A stretch of DNA of 41,820 nucleotides from an uncultured cyanobacterium (GTDB lineage: Bacteria; Cyanobacteriota; Cyanobacteriia; PCC-6307; Cyanobiaceae), in assembly GCA_903935205.1 (NCBI GenBank), contig CAIZQU010000146.1, forward strand, positions 1 to 41,820, in the 5' to 3' direction. Under the pieces are notes generated by a model. The model ran no database searches. It was given only the letters and a program-made list of their open reading frames with translations, and was not told the DNA's origin. This document shows, in pieces, positions 34,735 to 41,820 of this stretch (the first letter of the stretch is position 1; each line of letters begins with the position of its first letter). The position numbers were made by a program, and so were the translations under genes.

Positions 34735-35052
34735 ATGCTCACTCCCAAAACCAGACTTCGTTTGCAGGAGATCATCCGCCGCATTGCCCTCTCCGAGAGC
34801 GTCAGCCTTGAGGAGCGGATCTATGTGCAGAAGTTCGCCGATCGCGATCCCACCGTCTGGAGCTGGCTGCGCCGCGCTCGCCGCGCCCAGCAGGCCGGTG
34901 ATCTGCAGGCCGGTGCGCCGCAGCAGGGTCTGGATCGCTTCCTGGCGGAGATGGACCTGGGCGAGGTGGAGCCGAAGGGCAGCTTCGATCCCCGTCGCGA
35001 TGATCTGGGCGAGTGGTTTTCCGGCGCCCCCGGCTGGTTGCGGCGCAGCTAG
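34735..35052 (+). CDS. Small conserved cyanobacterial protein
   Basis: A 105-residue soluble protein beginning MLTPKTRLRLQEIIRRIA, then SLEERIYVQKFADRDPTVWSW, LRRARRAQQ and, at the end, FDPRRDDLGEWFSGAPGWLRRS. The patterns SLEERIY-QKFADRD and DDLG-WF-GAP-WL-RS are ones I associate with widely conserved picocyanobacterial hypotheticals. Function unknown. ATG 34735 is the family start; the upstream in-frame ATG at 34690 adds an unrelated stretch. It converges with the lipase-like gene (8-nt gap). Confidence 0.78.
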   Translation: MLTPKTRLRLQEIIRRIALSESVSLEERIYVQKFADRDPTVWSWLRRARRAQQAGDLQAGAPQQGLDRFLAEMDLGEVEPKGSFDPRRDDLGEWFSGAPGWLRRS

Positions 35053-35060
35053 GCCAGCCC

Positions 35061-35813
35061 TCAGCTCAGGGAGCTCCACCAGCGCTCCACCACCGCGGCG
35101 CTGCCGTACCACTGGGGTCCGAAAGCACCGCCGTGGGCCACGCCCTCCAGCACCACGGGCTCGGCGCCCTCCAGCAGCGCCGAGCCCACCGGCACCAGGC
35201 CATCGCCCCGGTCGTTGGCATCACCCGTGCTGTTGCGGTAGGCCGTGGGCGCCAGGCGGCGGGCCGTGGCGCTGGCCTGGCCGGCGGCAGCCTCCAGCTC
35301 GATCACGCCGGCCACCGCCGCATAGCGCACCGGATGCTGGCGATCGTGGCCGAAGAAGGCGCCGGGAAGCTCCCGGGCCACCCGGCTGCGCATCGCCGTG
35401 GCCTTGAGAGCGGTGTGGGGGCTGCCCAGGGTGATCAGGGTGTCGGCGAAGCGGCGGCCGCCGTAGCGGCGGCCCTCGAACGGCCCGTCGGCCAGAAACA
35501 GCCGCAGCAGGATGCCGCCGGAGCTGTGGCCGATCAGGGTGATCCGACCGCTGGCGGAGGTGGCGGCCAGCTCGGCGGCGGCGCTGGCCACCCGATCCAG
35601 CAGCCGCGCCCAGCCCAGGGGCAGCACGGTGAGCAGCCACTCCAACCGCGACACCGGCAGCAGCACCACCCGCTGGCCACTGAGCTGCTCCAGGCGCTCC
35701 ACCATCGGGGCATAGGCCTCGGCACCGATCAGGAAGCCGCCCAGCACCAGGATCGGCTGGGTCGGCAGCGGCCGGGATGGTGTGGCGGCGGTGGTGGAAT
35801 CCAGCGGGGGCAC
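35061..35813 (-). CDS. Lipase/esterase-like alpha/beta hydrolase
   Basis: A 250-residue alpha/beta hydrolase. Strand 3 and the oxyanion region read ILVLGGFLIGAEAY; the nucleophile elbow LIGHSSGG gives Ser97. The acid and base are likely the Asp in GDGLVPVGSALL and the His in GVAHGGAFG near the C-terminus. It resembles the PGAP1/triacylglycerol-lipase-like cyanobacterial hydrolases; substrate unknown. No signal peptide. The start is GTG 35813. It lies 27 nt downstream of the next gene on the same strand, so co-transcription is likely. Confidence 0.85.
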   Translation of the reverse strand: MPPLDSTTAATPSRPLPTQPILVLGGFLIGAEAYAPMVERLEQLSGQRVVLLPVSRLEWLLTVLPLGWARLLDRVASAAAELAATSASGRITLIGHSSGGILLRLFLADGPFEGRRYGGRRFADTLITLGSPHTALKATAMRSRVARELPGAFFGHDRQHPVRYAAVAGVIELEAAAGQASATARRLAPTAYRNSTGDANDRGDGLVPVGSALLEGAEPVVLEGVAHGGAFGPQWYGSAAVVERWWSSLS

Positions 35814-35840
35814 GCTCGGGCCGTGGCGATCGCCATGCTC

Positions 35841-36332
35841 TCAGGCCACTGGCTGGCGCCACCAGGCCCAGGCCTCGCGGTTGATCACCAATCCGATCAG
35901 CAGCAGCACCGCCATCAACGCCACCTGGTCGCCACGGGAATCGGGCACGAGGATGTCGGCGATCAGGTGGGGGATGTTGGTGAGCGTGTAGACCACACTG
36001 ATCCAGAAGTGCAGCCGGCGCCAGCCGCGCCAGCCGCCGCGCCGCAGGGGCTGGCTGGCGGCCCAGCTGATCCGCAGCAGCGAGGCAAGGGGGATCAGGA
36101 AGTAGATCAGCATCGCCCAGAACAGCCAGGGCAGCTGTTCCGGCGGCACCTGGCTCTCGATCTCCGCCGAGAAGCCATGGAACAGGGGCATCAGGCCCAG
36201 ATCCACATGGAAGAGCATCGCCAGCAGGTAGGCGAGCCAGAGGCTGCGCAGGCGCAGGGGGCGATCGATCGGGGCAGCAGGCAGTGCCGGGGTCTGGGGT
36301 GGGAAGCCGCGGGTTCCAGTGGGGGAGGGCAT
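35841..36332 (-). CDS. Small multi-helix membrane protein of unknown function
   Basis: A 163-residue protein from ATG 36332 with four predicted membrane helices (about 30-50, 66-87, 103-124 and 135-155). Distinct blocks are WLAYLLAMLFHVDLGLMPLFHG and WVFW-like PWLFWAMLIYFLIPLAS. Conserved His residues (FHVDLG and NIPHLIADI) sit inside helices, which is unusual for an inert membrane anchor and could bind a cofactor; this is speculation. Similar proteins occur in cyanobacteria without a known role. It precedes the lipase-like gene. Confidence 0.65.
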   Translation of the reverse strand: MPSPTGTRGFPPQTPALPAAPIDRPLRLRSLWLAYLLAMLFHVDLGLMPLFHGFSAEIESQVPPEQLPWLFWAMLIYFLIPLASLLRISWAASQPLRRGGWRGWRRLHFWISVVYTLTNIPHLIADILVPDSRGDQVALMAVLLLIGLVINREAWAWWRQPVA

Positions 36333-36712
36333 GAAACCAGTGTGGAGACCCTGCGTTGTGCCGATGGCGATGGCAGCCCGTCTGCCGCCAGCGGCGCCCG
36401 GGCCCCGGCGGATCCGCGGCGGCGATGGCGTCCGCTGGGGCCGATCCGGGACCCGGGGGGATCCGGTGCGGCCCCGGGGTGGTGATGGTTTCCGCTGGTG
36501 GCCGCTGCTGTCGGCCTTCTGATCGCCACGAAGAAGGGCCCTGGCTGCAGGCGGACAGCGGCGGCGCACCAGCGCAGCCCAGGCGATCGAGACGCCGCGA
36601 TGGCCCGATGGCCTGGGCCGGGTTAGGCGGCCGCGCTCGGCGGCTCGGATCGCCGCCGGCCATCAGCGGGCCCGGATCCGCGCCAGGCTCATCCTTGCCC
36701 CGCTTGGTCCCC
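36333..36712. other. Intergenic region between divergent genes (380 nt)
   Basis: GC-rich, without a recognisable gene, hairpin with T-run or promoter hexamers. The frames that stay open are extensions of neighbouring genes. Confidence 0.5.
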
Positions 36713-37303
36713 GTGATCGCCCGCTCCAGCGCCCCCCAATCCCCCGCTGAATCCGCCAGCGCTGCCGTGGAGGCTGCGGCCGGCGCCGACGATCTGCCCA
36801 GCGGCGCCGCGCTGCTCGCCCTGGAGCAGGCGGCACGACGCGGCGGCACGGGGTTGGAGGCGGAGCAGCTGGAGGGGCTGTGGATGCTGGAGCGGATCTG
36901 GCCCCGGGGGCAGACCCGCAGCGCTGCCCTGGCCGGTGGTCTGCTGCGCAGCCTGGGGGCCTCGCTGCGGATGGAGCGGCGGCTGGGGGTGAAGGGGACT
37001 GGAGCGGAAGTCGCCCCAGCGCCCCTGTGGCTGACCAACAGCGTGCGGCTGGGTTGGTTGGAGCTGCGCTTTCAGGGACCGGGCTGGTTGCGGGGCCGGC
37101 GACCATTGCTGTGGTTCCAGTTCGAGCGGCTGGAGATCCGGGCCGGCGAGCGGACGCTGCTGCAGCGGACGCTGCCGGCGCCGGAACCGCGGCGCCAGCC
37201 CTTTTTCGCCCTGATTGCCACCGGAGCCGATCGCCGCTGGCTGGCTGCCCGCGGCCGTTCCGGTGGCCTGGCGGTGTGGCGCCTCAGCCCACCGACACGT
37301 TGA
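36713..37303 (+). CDS. Conserved cyanobacterial protein, PAP/fibrillin-like
   Basis: A 196-residue protein from GTG 36713. After an Ala-rich start, a helical part (LEAEQLEGLWMLERIWPRG) is followed by a beta-rich domain with LTNSVRLGWLELRFQGPGWLRGRRPLLWFQFERLEI and the ending FFALIATGADRRWLAARGRSGGLAVWRL. The closing ARGR-GGLAVW block and the beta pattern recall cyanobacterial proteins related to plastid lipid-associated proteins (fibrillins), but the match is by eye only. It converges with the linker gene and the two coding ends overlap by 20 nt. Confidence 0.6.
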   Translation: MIARSSAPQSPAESASAAVEAAAGADDLPSGAALLALEQAARRGGTGLEAEQLEGLWMLERIWPRGQTRSAALAGGLLRSLGASLRMERRLGVKGTGAEVAPAPLWLTNSVRLGWLELRFQGPGWLRGRRPLLWFQFERLEIRAGERTLLQRTLPAPEPRRQPFFALIATGADRRWLAARGRSGGLAVWRLSPPTR

Positions 37304-38210
37304 TGACGCGACCGCCGAGGCGATTGAGCCGCCGCAGGGCCTGGTTGAGGCTGCTGACGGGCACGCGCACGGTGTAGGCGCCGCTGCGGGAGACGGCGTT
37401 GTTGACGACACCGGTGGCGGTGATGGTGGCGATGCCGCCCTCCCGGCTGCCGGAGGAGCCGAGCAGGGCCTCCTGGCGATGGGCGCCGGAGGGGGAACGG
37501 CGCAGCCGGTTGGGGTCGTAGTCGGCGGCGAGGCCGCTGTCGCTGCTGATCTGGGCGCGGAAGGGGCCGTCGGTGGAGACGATCACCACCCGGCCTGCGG
37601 AGCCGGCCACCACCGCGGGGCGGTTCTGGTGGATGGTGCGGTTGTTGCGGAACAGGTTGCCGGAGGCGTCGCCCTTGGCGGAGGCAGCAACGCCGCGGGC
37701 CAGTTGGGTCATCCAGGAGAACTGGCGACCCTGGTGGCCGACCGAATAGCCCCAGCCGTGCAGATAGGGGACGGTGTCCTGGCCGAAGCGCTGCTGGTAT
37801 TCGGCGCTATCGAGATAGGAATCGATCTCGGCATCATAGCCCTGCTCTTGCAGGATCGTGAAGTGATGGAGCATCTCCTCGCGGTTCTGGGGGGCGCGGC
37901 CGAGCAGGTGCTTGTGGTTGAGTTCGATGAAGCGATAGGGATTGCTGCTCTCAAAGAAGCGCTTGCGGTAGAGACCGCTCTTGGCCACGGTGCGCACCAA
38001 TTCACGAACGCTGAGATAGCCATCGCGGAACAGCGATTCGGCACCGCTCAGCCGCTCGCTGGCCATCAGATGCTGCTGGCCGAGCACCTGTTGATAGACG
38101 GCACGGAGGATAATATTCTTATCAGCATCGGAGGCATTACTGCGGAGTTCTTTGTTGGCGTCGTTGGCAAAGCGGGCGATGCCAAGTTCAGGGGCGCGAA
38201 CCAGAGACAT
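37284..38210 (-). CDS. Phycobilisome rod linker polypeptide
   Basis: A 308-residue linker that assembles phycobiliprotein hexamers into rods on the thylakoid surface. Residues 18-165 are the PBS-linker domain: ELRSNASDADKNIILRAVY, QVLGQQHLMASERL, then LYRKRFFESSNPYRFIELN, HKHLLGRAPQNREEM and GYDAEIDSYLDSAEYQ. The last 55 residues are a CpcD-like domain (from about YTVRVPVSSLNQALRRLNRLGGRVINV). This order (linker then CpcD) matches the CpcC/CpeC/CpeD type of rod linker; I cannot tell phycocyanin from phycoerythrin linkers. ATG 38210 starts just before the family region. No phycobiliprotein genes are adjacent. The 900-nt upstream gap suggests a long leader. Confidence 0.93.
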   Translation of the reverse strand: MSLVRAPELGIARFANDANKELRSNASDADKNIILRAVYQQVLGQQHLMASERLSGAESLFRDGYLSVRELVRTVAKSGLYRKRFFESSNPYRFIELNHKHLLGRAPQNREEMLHHFTILQEQGYDAEIDSYLDSAEYQQRFGQDTVPYLHGWGYSVGHQGRQFSWMTQLARGVAASAKGDASGNLFRNNRTIHQNRPAVVAGSAGRVVIVSTDGPFRAQISSDSGLAADYDPNRLRRSPSGAHRQEALLGSSGSREGGIATITATGVVNNAVSRSGAYTVRVPVSSLNQALRRLNRLGGRVINVSVG

Positions 38211-38454
38211 GGGCGAGGGAGGAGGGAAGGGATCGGGGAAGGCAGGATGTTCGGCCGGTGCGGCTGGAGGCCCCAGCGGCACTGGCGTGGAGCCGGGCCG
38301 GTCATGGGGAGCGTGGAGGGCGGAACGGTTCTGGATGGCAGGGCCGGGTCCATTGGAGGATCAGCGGGCAGCCAGACGGCCCTTTCACCCAGGCAGCATC
38401 GCCGCACGAAGGCTGTGACGCTGCAGCGGATTGGAGGCCGGGATGCTCCGCGTG

Positions 38455-38485
38455 ATCGCGATAGATTGAGAAAAGTAAAAGTAAG
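38455..38485 (-). promoter_or_regulatory. Possible promoter of the phycobilisome linker gene
   Basis: This is the only AT-rich stretch upstream of the linker. The minus strand reads TTACTTTTACTTTTCTCAAT followed by CTATCG. The -10 is imperfect and no clear -35 is seen. Confidence 0.25.
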
Positions 38486-39044
38486 ACTGGGACCGGAACT
38501 GGTGGCCGGAACCATCCAGGATCTGAATGTATGGGCAGTTGGCAGGTGTTACATCGGCCTGGGCGGATTCCTTGCAAAACGTTGTGCAACCTTCTCCGTT
38601 CCCGGCGGCGGCGGAGCGAAGGGCCCTCAGGGCTGCTGCCAGCGGGCGGCCCGACGGGGGTGCCGCCCGCTGAAAAAACCAGTTCTGGGCCGGATCGAGC
38701 CTGCTCGCGAACGTCAGCAGGCCTGTCGGATCCTTGGCGGCTGCGGCGGAACCGCTGCCAACCCTGCGGTGCCAGGGCGTAGTCAGCAGCGCCCTGACGG
38801 CTGAAGACCCCCAGACCTGCCGTTGGTCCCTCCCGCCCGAGGCCCGGCCTGGGAGCCTGCTGCGCGTAGGTCGACAGGCCAGGCCCTGAACAATGACGGA
38901 CCCGAAGCGGCGCATTTCGCAGCCTCATCCTGAGACAAAGGGCATCCAGGACATCTCAGCACCGTCATCGCAAGATCTGCTGCCGTGCCATCCATCTGCC
39001 CTTTGGCGCGGCGCCGCACTCGCAATGCGGATGAGATCCAGGGG

Positions 39045-39095
39045 AGATCCATGGGAGATCCTGTTCCGTTGTGTCGCGGGATCTCCCCATGGATT
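39045..39095 (-). repeat. Long imperfect inverted repeat after the GTPase gene
   Basis: AGATCCATGGGAGATCC (39045-39061) and its near-complement (39079-39095) form a stem of about 16 bp with one bulge and a 17-nt loop, 32 nt past the stop of the GTPase gene. There is no T-run. It may act as an mRNA end or processing site. Confidence 0.6.
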
Positions 39096-39126
39096 TGCAG
39101 CCAATGCGGCTACGCGCAACAGGCTC

Positions 39127-40278
39127 CTAAACCCGCTCGGGCAGCTCGCTGCCGTGCACGATGTCGTTGAGGATTTCAGCGGCCAGGCTCTCGGCCTCGT
39201 CGACCAGCTGTTCGCCGAGCATGAAGGTGGACTGCCAGCCGATGCCGGCGGCGATCAGGGGGCCGGCCATGGGGATCCAGCGGGTCGACTGGCGGCTCAC
39301 CTCCCGGCTGGCGAGGCGCTTGAGCAACCCCACCAATCCTTCACGGGCCAGATAGCGGGTGCCGAACTGGGCGACCTTGGCGAGCAGGGAGGGCAGGGCC
39401 CTGGGGCCGAGCAGGCGTTTGATGTAGTCGAACTGGCTGCTGGTCAGCCCGTAGATCGAGGCGATCTCCTCACCCAGCTTGAGCAGCAACGACACATCAG
39501 CGGCAAGATCGAGACCGGGCACGGGATTGAGGCTGCCGTTGGCGGCGGCCAGGCCGGCATAGGGGGGGATGCGCTCCTGGGCCACCTTGCGCTTGCGCTG
39601 CAGGGCATCCTGGCCGTAGGCGGCCATGTCGGCCACGAAGCGCGATTGCTTCAGGCCCGCCAATGCGGAGCCGATGTCCACGAGCAGGTCCTGCAGGTCG
39701 TGCAGCGAGGGCTGGCGGGCGGAGGTGAGGTAGACGCGCTCCGGCGGATCGGGGAGCAGTTCCTCACGGATATCCTGCTCGATGATGCGCCGCGTTTCGG
39801 CTTCATCGTGCCCGTGGTCATGGCGGCCGTCTTCGATGGCCCGATCGATCATGTTGCGCACCACAAAGCAGGGTTTGCCGAGGGTGCGCAGCTGCTGAAA
39901 CAGGAAGACGTCGTTTTCGTAGAAGCGCTGGGCGGTGACCAGCAGAAAGCAGTCATAGCTGGCCAGATTGAGGCGTTCCACATAGGTTTCCTTCGGCCAG
40001 CGGCGGGTGCCGCAGCCGGGCAGATCGACGAAGGTGATGCCGCGGTGGCTGAGTTCGAGTGGATCGTTGGTGGTTTCCACCACCCCCACCTGGGCGATAC
40101 GTTCACCGGCGATGGCATTGATCAGCGACGACTTGCCGCTACCCGATGGTCCGATCAAGCCGCAGCGCACCTGGGTCTTCTCGAATTCCTCGATCTTCTC
40201 GCGGCAGCGGGAGGCGAAGTCGCGGATCAGGGTGGTCTGGTCGTCGGCCAAGGGGCTCATCAGCAGTGATGCAGGCAT
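39127..40278 (-). CDS. IRG-like (interferon-inducible/immunity-related GTPase family) GTPase
   Basis: A 383-residue GTPase. The P-loop GPSGSGKSS lies at 43-51 with Lys49, and G3 is DLPGCGT at 85-91. The IRG-typical run after G3 is present: YVERLNLASYDCFLLVTAQRF (98-119), ENDVFLFQQL and FVVRNMIDRAIED (138-150), the latter standing where TKxD is usual. VYLTSARQPSLHDLQDL follows, the counterpart of the IRG 'SN' region. Residues 230-360 form a helical domain with membrane-seeking stretches (ADVSLLLKLGEEIASIYGL; WIPMAGPLIAAGIGW). IRG proteins in animals act at pathogen vacuole membranes; bacterial and cyanobacterial relatives are mostly uncharacterised. ATG 40278 or 40260 start it. An alternative label would be a dynamin-like or Era-like GTPase, but the order of motifs favours IRG. 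Confidence 0.78.
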   Translation of the reverse strand: MPASLLMSPLADDQTTLIRDFASRCREKIEEFEKTQVRCGLIGPSGSGKSSLINAIAGERIAQVGVVETTNDPLELSHRGITFVDLPGCGTRRWPKETYVERLNLASYDCFLLVTAQRFYENDVFLFQQLRTLGKPCFVVRNMIDRAIEDGRHDHGHDEAETRRIIEQDIREELLPDPPERVYLTSARQPSLHDLQDLLVDIGSALAGLKQSRFVADMAAYGQDALQRKRKVAQERIPPYAGLAAANGSLNPVPGLDLAADVSLLLKLGEEIASIYGLTSSQFDYIKRLLGPRALPSLLAKVAQFGTRYLAREGLVGLLKRLASREVSRQSTRWIPMAGPLIAAGIGWQSTFMLGEQLVDEAESLAAEILNDIVHGSELPERV

Positions 40279-40400
40279 CCTCAGCCCGGATCGGCCGCGG
40301 CGCCGCCGGCTGAGGCTGACGGTTTACACGCTGGTGGCGACGGTTGGTCCCCCTTGGCTGGATCCAGATCCTGGATTTCCCGCTCTGAAGTCGGTCGCCG

Positions 40401-40640
40401 ATGCTCTGGAGCGGCTTGGGCTGGCTGGAGGTGCGGCCTGGGCTGAATACTCCCGAGGCCGCACCGCTGATGCGCCCGTTGGCATCGCTGGAGCCGATGC
40501 AGCGCTGCCGGCCGGCCGGCTACGCCGAGATCTGCAGCCGCGGGGCCGGCAGCCAGCAGAACGCCCAGATCATCGCTGCCAGCGCCGCTGGTGTGTTGGC
40601 ATGGGTTCACGACCCTGGCGACTCTGACCAGCGACACTGA
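40401..40640 (+). CDS. Possible small hypothetical protein
   Basis: A 79-codon frame from ATG 40401 with strongly C/G-ending codons (as in neighbouring genes) and a plausible soluble sequence: GLGWLEVRPGLNTPEAAPLMR, MQRCRPAGYAEICSRGAG and QNAQIIAASAAGVLAWVHD. I do not recognise a family. Its stop codon lies in the first unit of the 13-bp tandem repeat. It diverges from the IRG-like GTPase (122 nt between starts). Codon bias supports it; absence of a clear ribosome site and homology argue for caution. Confidence 0.45.
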   Translation: MLWSGLGWLEVRPGLNTPEAAPLMRPLASLEPMQRCRPAGYAEICSRGAGSQQNAQIIAASAAGVLAWVHDPGDSDQRH

Positions 40641-40720
40641 TTGGTGACACTGATTGGTGACACTGATTGGTGACACTGATTGGTGATTATGGTTGGTGGT
40701 TCTGATTGGCGATACTGACA
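40633..40720. repeat. Tandem repeat with 13-bp period upstream of the DUF2887 gene
   Basis: Four perfect GACACTGATTGGT units (40633-40684) are followed by degenerate units GATTATGGTTGGT, GGTTCTGATTGGC and a partial GATACTGACA. A diverged unit (GACTCTGACCAGC) precedes them at 40620-40632. The decay at both edges is the pattern of an array that expanded in its centre. Confidence 0.93.
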
Positions 40721-40825
40721 AGAGATCCAAGCCATGGCATCGCCAGACCGGCAGCCATGCAGAGACTGAGGCCCCGCCCTGATGGTGAAACGTCCAGCAA
40801 TGGCGGCCTGAACCCACAGCCACAG

Positions 40826-41779
40826 ATGACCGCCAGCGACAAGCTCTTCTACTGGCTGTTCCAGAGCCAGCCCGATCGCATCCTGCAGCTGCTGCCTGAT
40901 CTGGCGGCTGCTGCGGCTCAGGTTGGTGGCGGCTATCGGTTTGTGGCGCCGGTGTTCAAGGCGCGGGAATACCGGCCTGATGGGGTGTTTCTGGCGGTGG
41001 AGCAGGACCGCGAGCTGCCGGCGCTGGTGCTGGAGGCGCAGATGCGCTCGGATCCACAGTTTCTGCTGCGGCTCTATGCCGAATCAGGCCGGCTGCTGCA
41101 GCAACAGGATCGACAAGGTTGCCCGATCCGCCAGTGGCAGGTGGTGGTGATCTGCCCGCTGCGCACCCTGGCCTTTGGCGATCCGGAGCCGGTGGCTGAG
41201 TTTCTGGAGCGAAGGGTGCGCTGGTTGGAGCTGCTGCCCGCCCTGGCTGATCCCAATGCCCCGCCGCTGCTGCGCACCCTGGCGCTGCTGCTGGAGAAGG
41301 AGGAGCGCCTGCCGGCTACCACTGCGCAGATCCGAGAAGCGGTGGCTGGCAGTGAGCTGGAATCCCAGATCGCCGATGCCACCGCCGCTATCCTGTTGGC
41401 ACGGTTCACGACTCGCCCTATCCCGGAGATCTGCGCCATGGCCGGCATCACCCTTGAGGATTTCAGCCAGAGCGTGGCCTACAGGGAGATCTTTGGGCTT
41501 GGTGAACAGCGGGGCTTGGAGCAGGGTCTGGAGAAGGGTCTGGAGCAGGGTCTGGAGCAGGGGCGCGTGCAGGGGCTTGAGAAGGGCCTGGAGCAAGGAC
41601 TCAAAACCGGCGAACTCGAGATCACCTTGCGCCAGTTACGGCGCCGCTGCGGTGCTCTCACCGCCACCCAGGAGGCCCTGATCCGCGCTCTGCCGTTGCC
41701 GCGGCTGGAGATGCTGGCGGAGGCACTGCTCGATTTTCAGGGTTCGGATGATCTCGACACTTGGTTGTCAGGGAATTGA
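40826..41779 (+). CDS. DUF2887/Rpn-type PD-(D/E)XK protein with DUF4351-like C-terminus
   Basis: A 317-residue protein of the cyanobacterial DUF2887 group (annotated as Rpn-type recombination-promoting nuclease or putative transposase). The start MTASDKLFYWLFQSQPDRI is typical. The nuclease-like core shows RPDGVFL (Asp52) and LPALVLEAQM (Glu70, Gln72), a D...ExQ form of the PD-(D/E)XK site. Residues 230-261 are a tandem GLEQ/GLEK repeat, followed by a DUF4351-like end (LRQLRRRCGALTATQEALIRALPLPRLEMLAEALLDF). These proteins are mobile-element-associated and present in many copies in cyanobacteria. ATG 40826 is the family start; ATG 40757 or 40733 would add low-complexity residues. Confidence 0.87.
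   Translation: MTASDKLFYWLFQSQPDRILQLLPDLAAAAAQVGGGYRFVAPVFKAREYRPDGVFLAVEQDRELPALVLEAQMRSDPQFLLRLYAESGRLLQQQDRQGCPIRQWQVVVICPLRTLAFGDPEPVAEFLERRVRWLELLPALADPNAPPLLRTLALLLEKEERLPATTAQIREAVAGSELESQIADATAAILLARFTTRPIPEICAMAGITLEDFSQSVAYREIFGLGEQRGLEQGLEKGLEQGLEQGRVQGLEKGLEQGLKTGELEITLRQLRRRCGALTATQEALIRALPLPRLEMLAEALLDFQGSDDLDTWLSGN
41513..41608 (+). repeat. In-frame 12-nt repeat inside the DUF2887 gene
   Basis: Eight 12-nt units encode GLEQ, GLEK, GLEQ, GLEQ, GRVQ, GLEK, GLEQ and GLKT. The consensus is GGTCTGGAGCAG. Copy-number change keeps the frame. Confidence 0.92.
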
Positions 41780-41820
41780 GTTGGTGTGGCTTCCACCACA
41801 GACGGACCCACTAACCGGCC

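Larger units (their letters stand above)
38211..39126. other. Upstream region of the linker gene (916 nt)
   Basis: No gene recognised. An AT-rich patch at 38455-38485 contains, on the minus strand, a TCTATC motif preceded by TTTACTTTTC and is the best place for the linker promoter. It would give a leader of about 250 nt. A perfect 11-bp inverted repeat (38640-38650 / 38662-38672) is followed on the plus strand by A6, so it is not a terminator on either strand. The short palindrome GTTGTGCAAC lies at 38581-38590. Confidence 0.5.

Noticed and set aside
38640-38672. Terminator between the GTPase and linker genes
   Set aside because: The 11-bp stem is followed by A6 on the plus strand and preceded by T6 on the minus strand. 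The U-run is on the wrong side for either transcript.

Overview
The window is a GC-rich stretch of a cyanobacterial chromosome, most likely an alpha-cyanobacterium of the Cyanobium / Synechococcus subcluster 5 type. The reasons are a phycobilisome rod linker (minus, 37284-38210), a P-II/Amt pair behind an NtcA-type site, a pstS-ptrA-phoB-phoR block as known from marine Synechococcus, cyanobacterium-type Pho boxes, and many small proteins of the kind found across picocyanobacteria. Codon choice is strongly G/C-ending throughout, which produces long antisense open frames that are not genes.

Layout. 1-1941 is an accessory edge: the end of an IS1595-like element abuts a truncated type I methyltransferase gene (hsdM), preceded by a small retropepsin-like protease and a small conserved protein. 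2289-5257 holds a type II sulfide:quinone oxidoreductase, a small conserved protein and a CorA-type Mg transporter. 5381-10417 is the phosphate block: Pho box, pstS, terminator, second Pho box, ptrA (Crp-family), phoB, phoR and an aminotransferase. 10509-16556 covers sulfur, redox and nitrogen: cysK and glutathione reductase (convergent), then the amt-glnB operon read from an NtcA-type promoter, divergent from a large glutathione-transferase-like gene.

16570-19509 holds small conserved genes and an ArsS-like radical SAM enzyme. 19510-20682 is a 1.2-kb stretch without a convincing gene, containing an orphan intrinsic terminator and strong hairpins. 20683-24413 is the phosphoketolase-acetate kinase operon (xpk-ackA), a route from sugar phosphates to acetyl-phosphate, acetate and ATP. 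24770-28685 (minus) holds a GlnT-type glutamine synthetase relative, a MetX-like alpha/beta hydrolase and a fatty-acid desaturase. 29096-37303 is a run of small conserved proteins, a two-domain retropepsin-like protein with a glycine-threonine repeat, an AEC permease, a VOC protein and a lipase-like hydrolase. 37284-38210 is the phycobilisome linker. 39127-41779 is accessory again: a GTPase resembling immunity-related GTPases (IRG), a small divergent reading frame, a 13-bp tandem repeat and a DUF2887/Rpn-type PD-(D/E)XK protein.

The most interesting items are the IRG-like GTPase neighbourhood, the P-II protein whose T-loop lacks both classical modification residues, the orphan terminator region that may encode a structured RNA, the two-domain retropepsin with its expandable hexanucleotide tract, and several tandem repeats, two of them with a 13-bp period. 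No tRNA, rRNA or CRISPR array was seen. All functional calls rest on reading motifs by eye; no database search was run.
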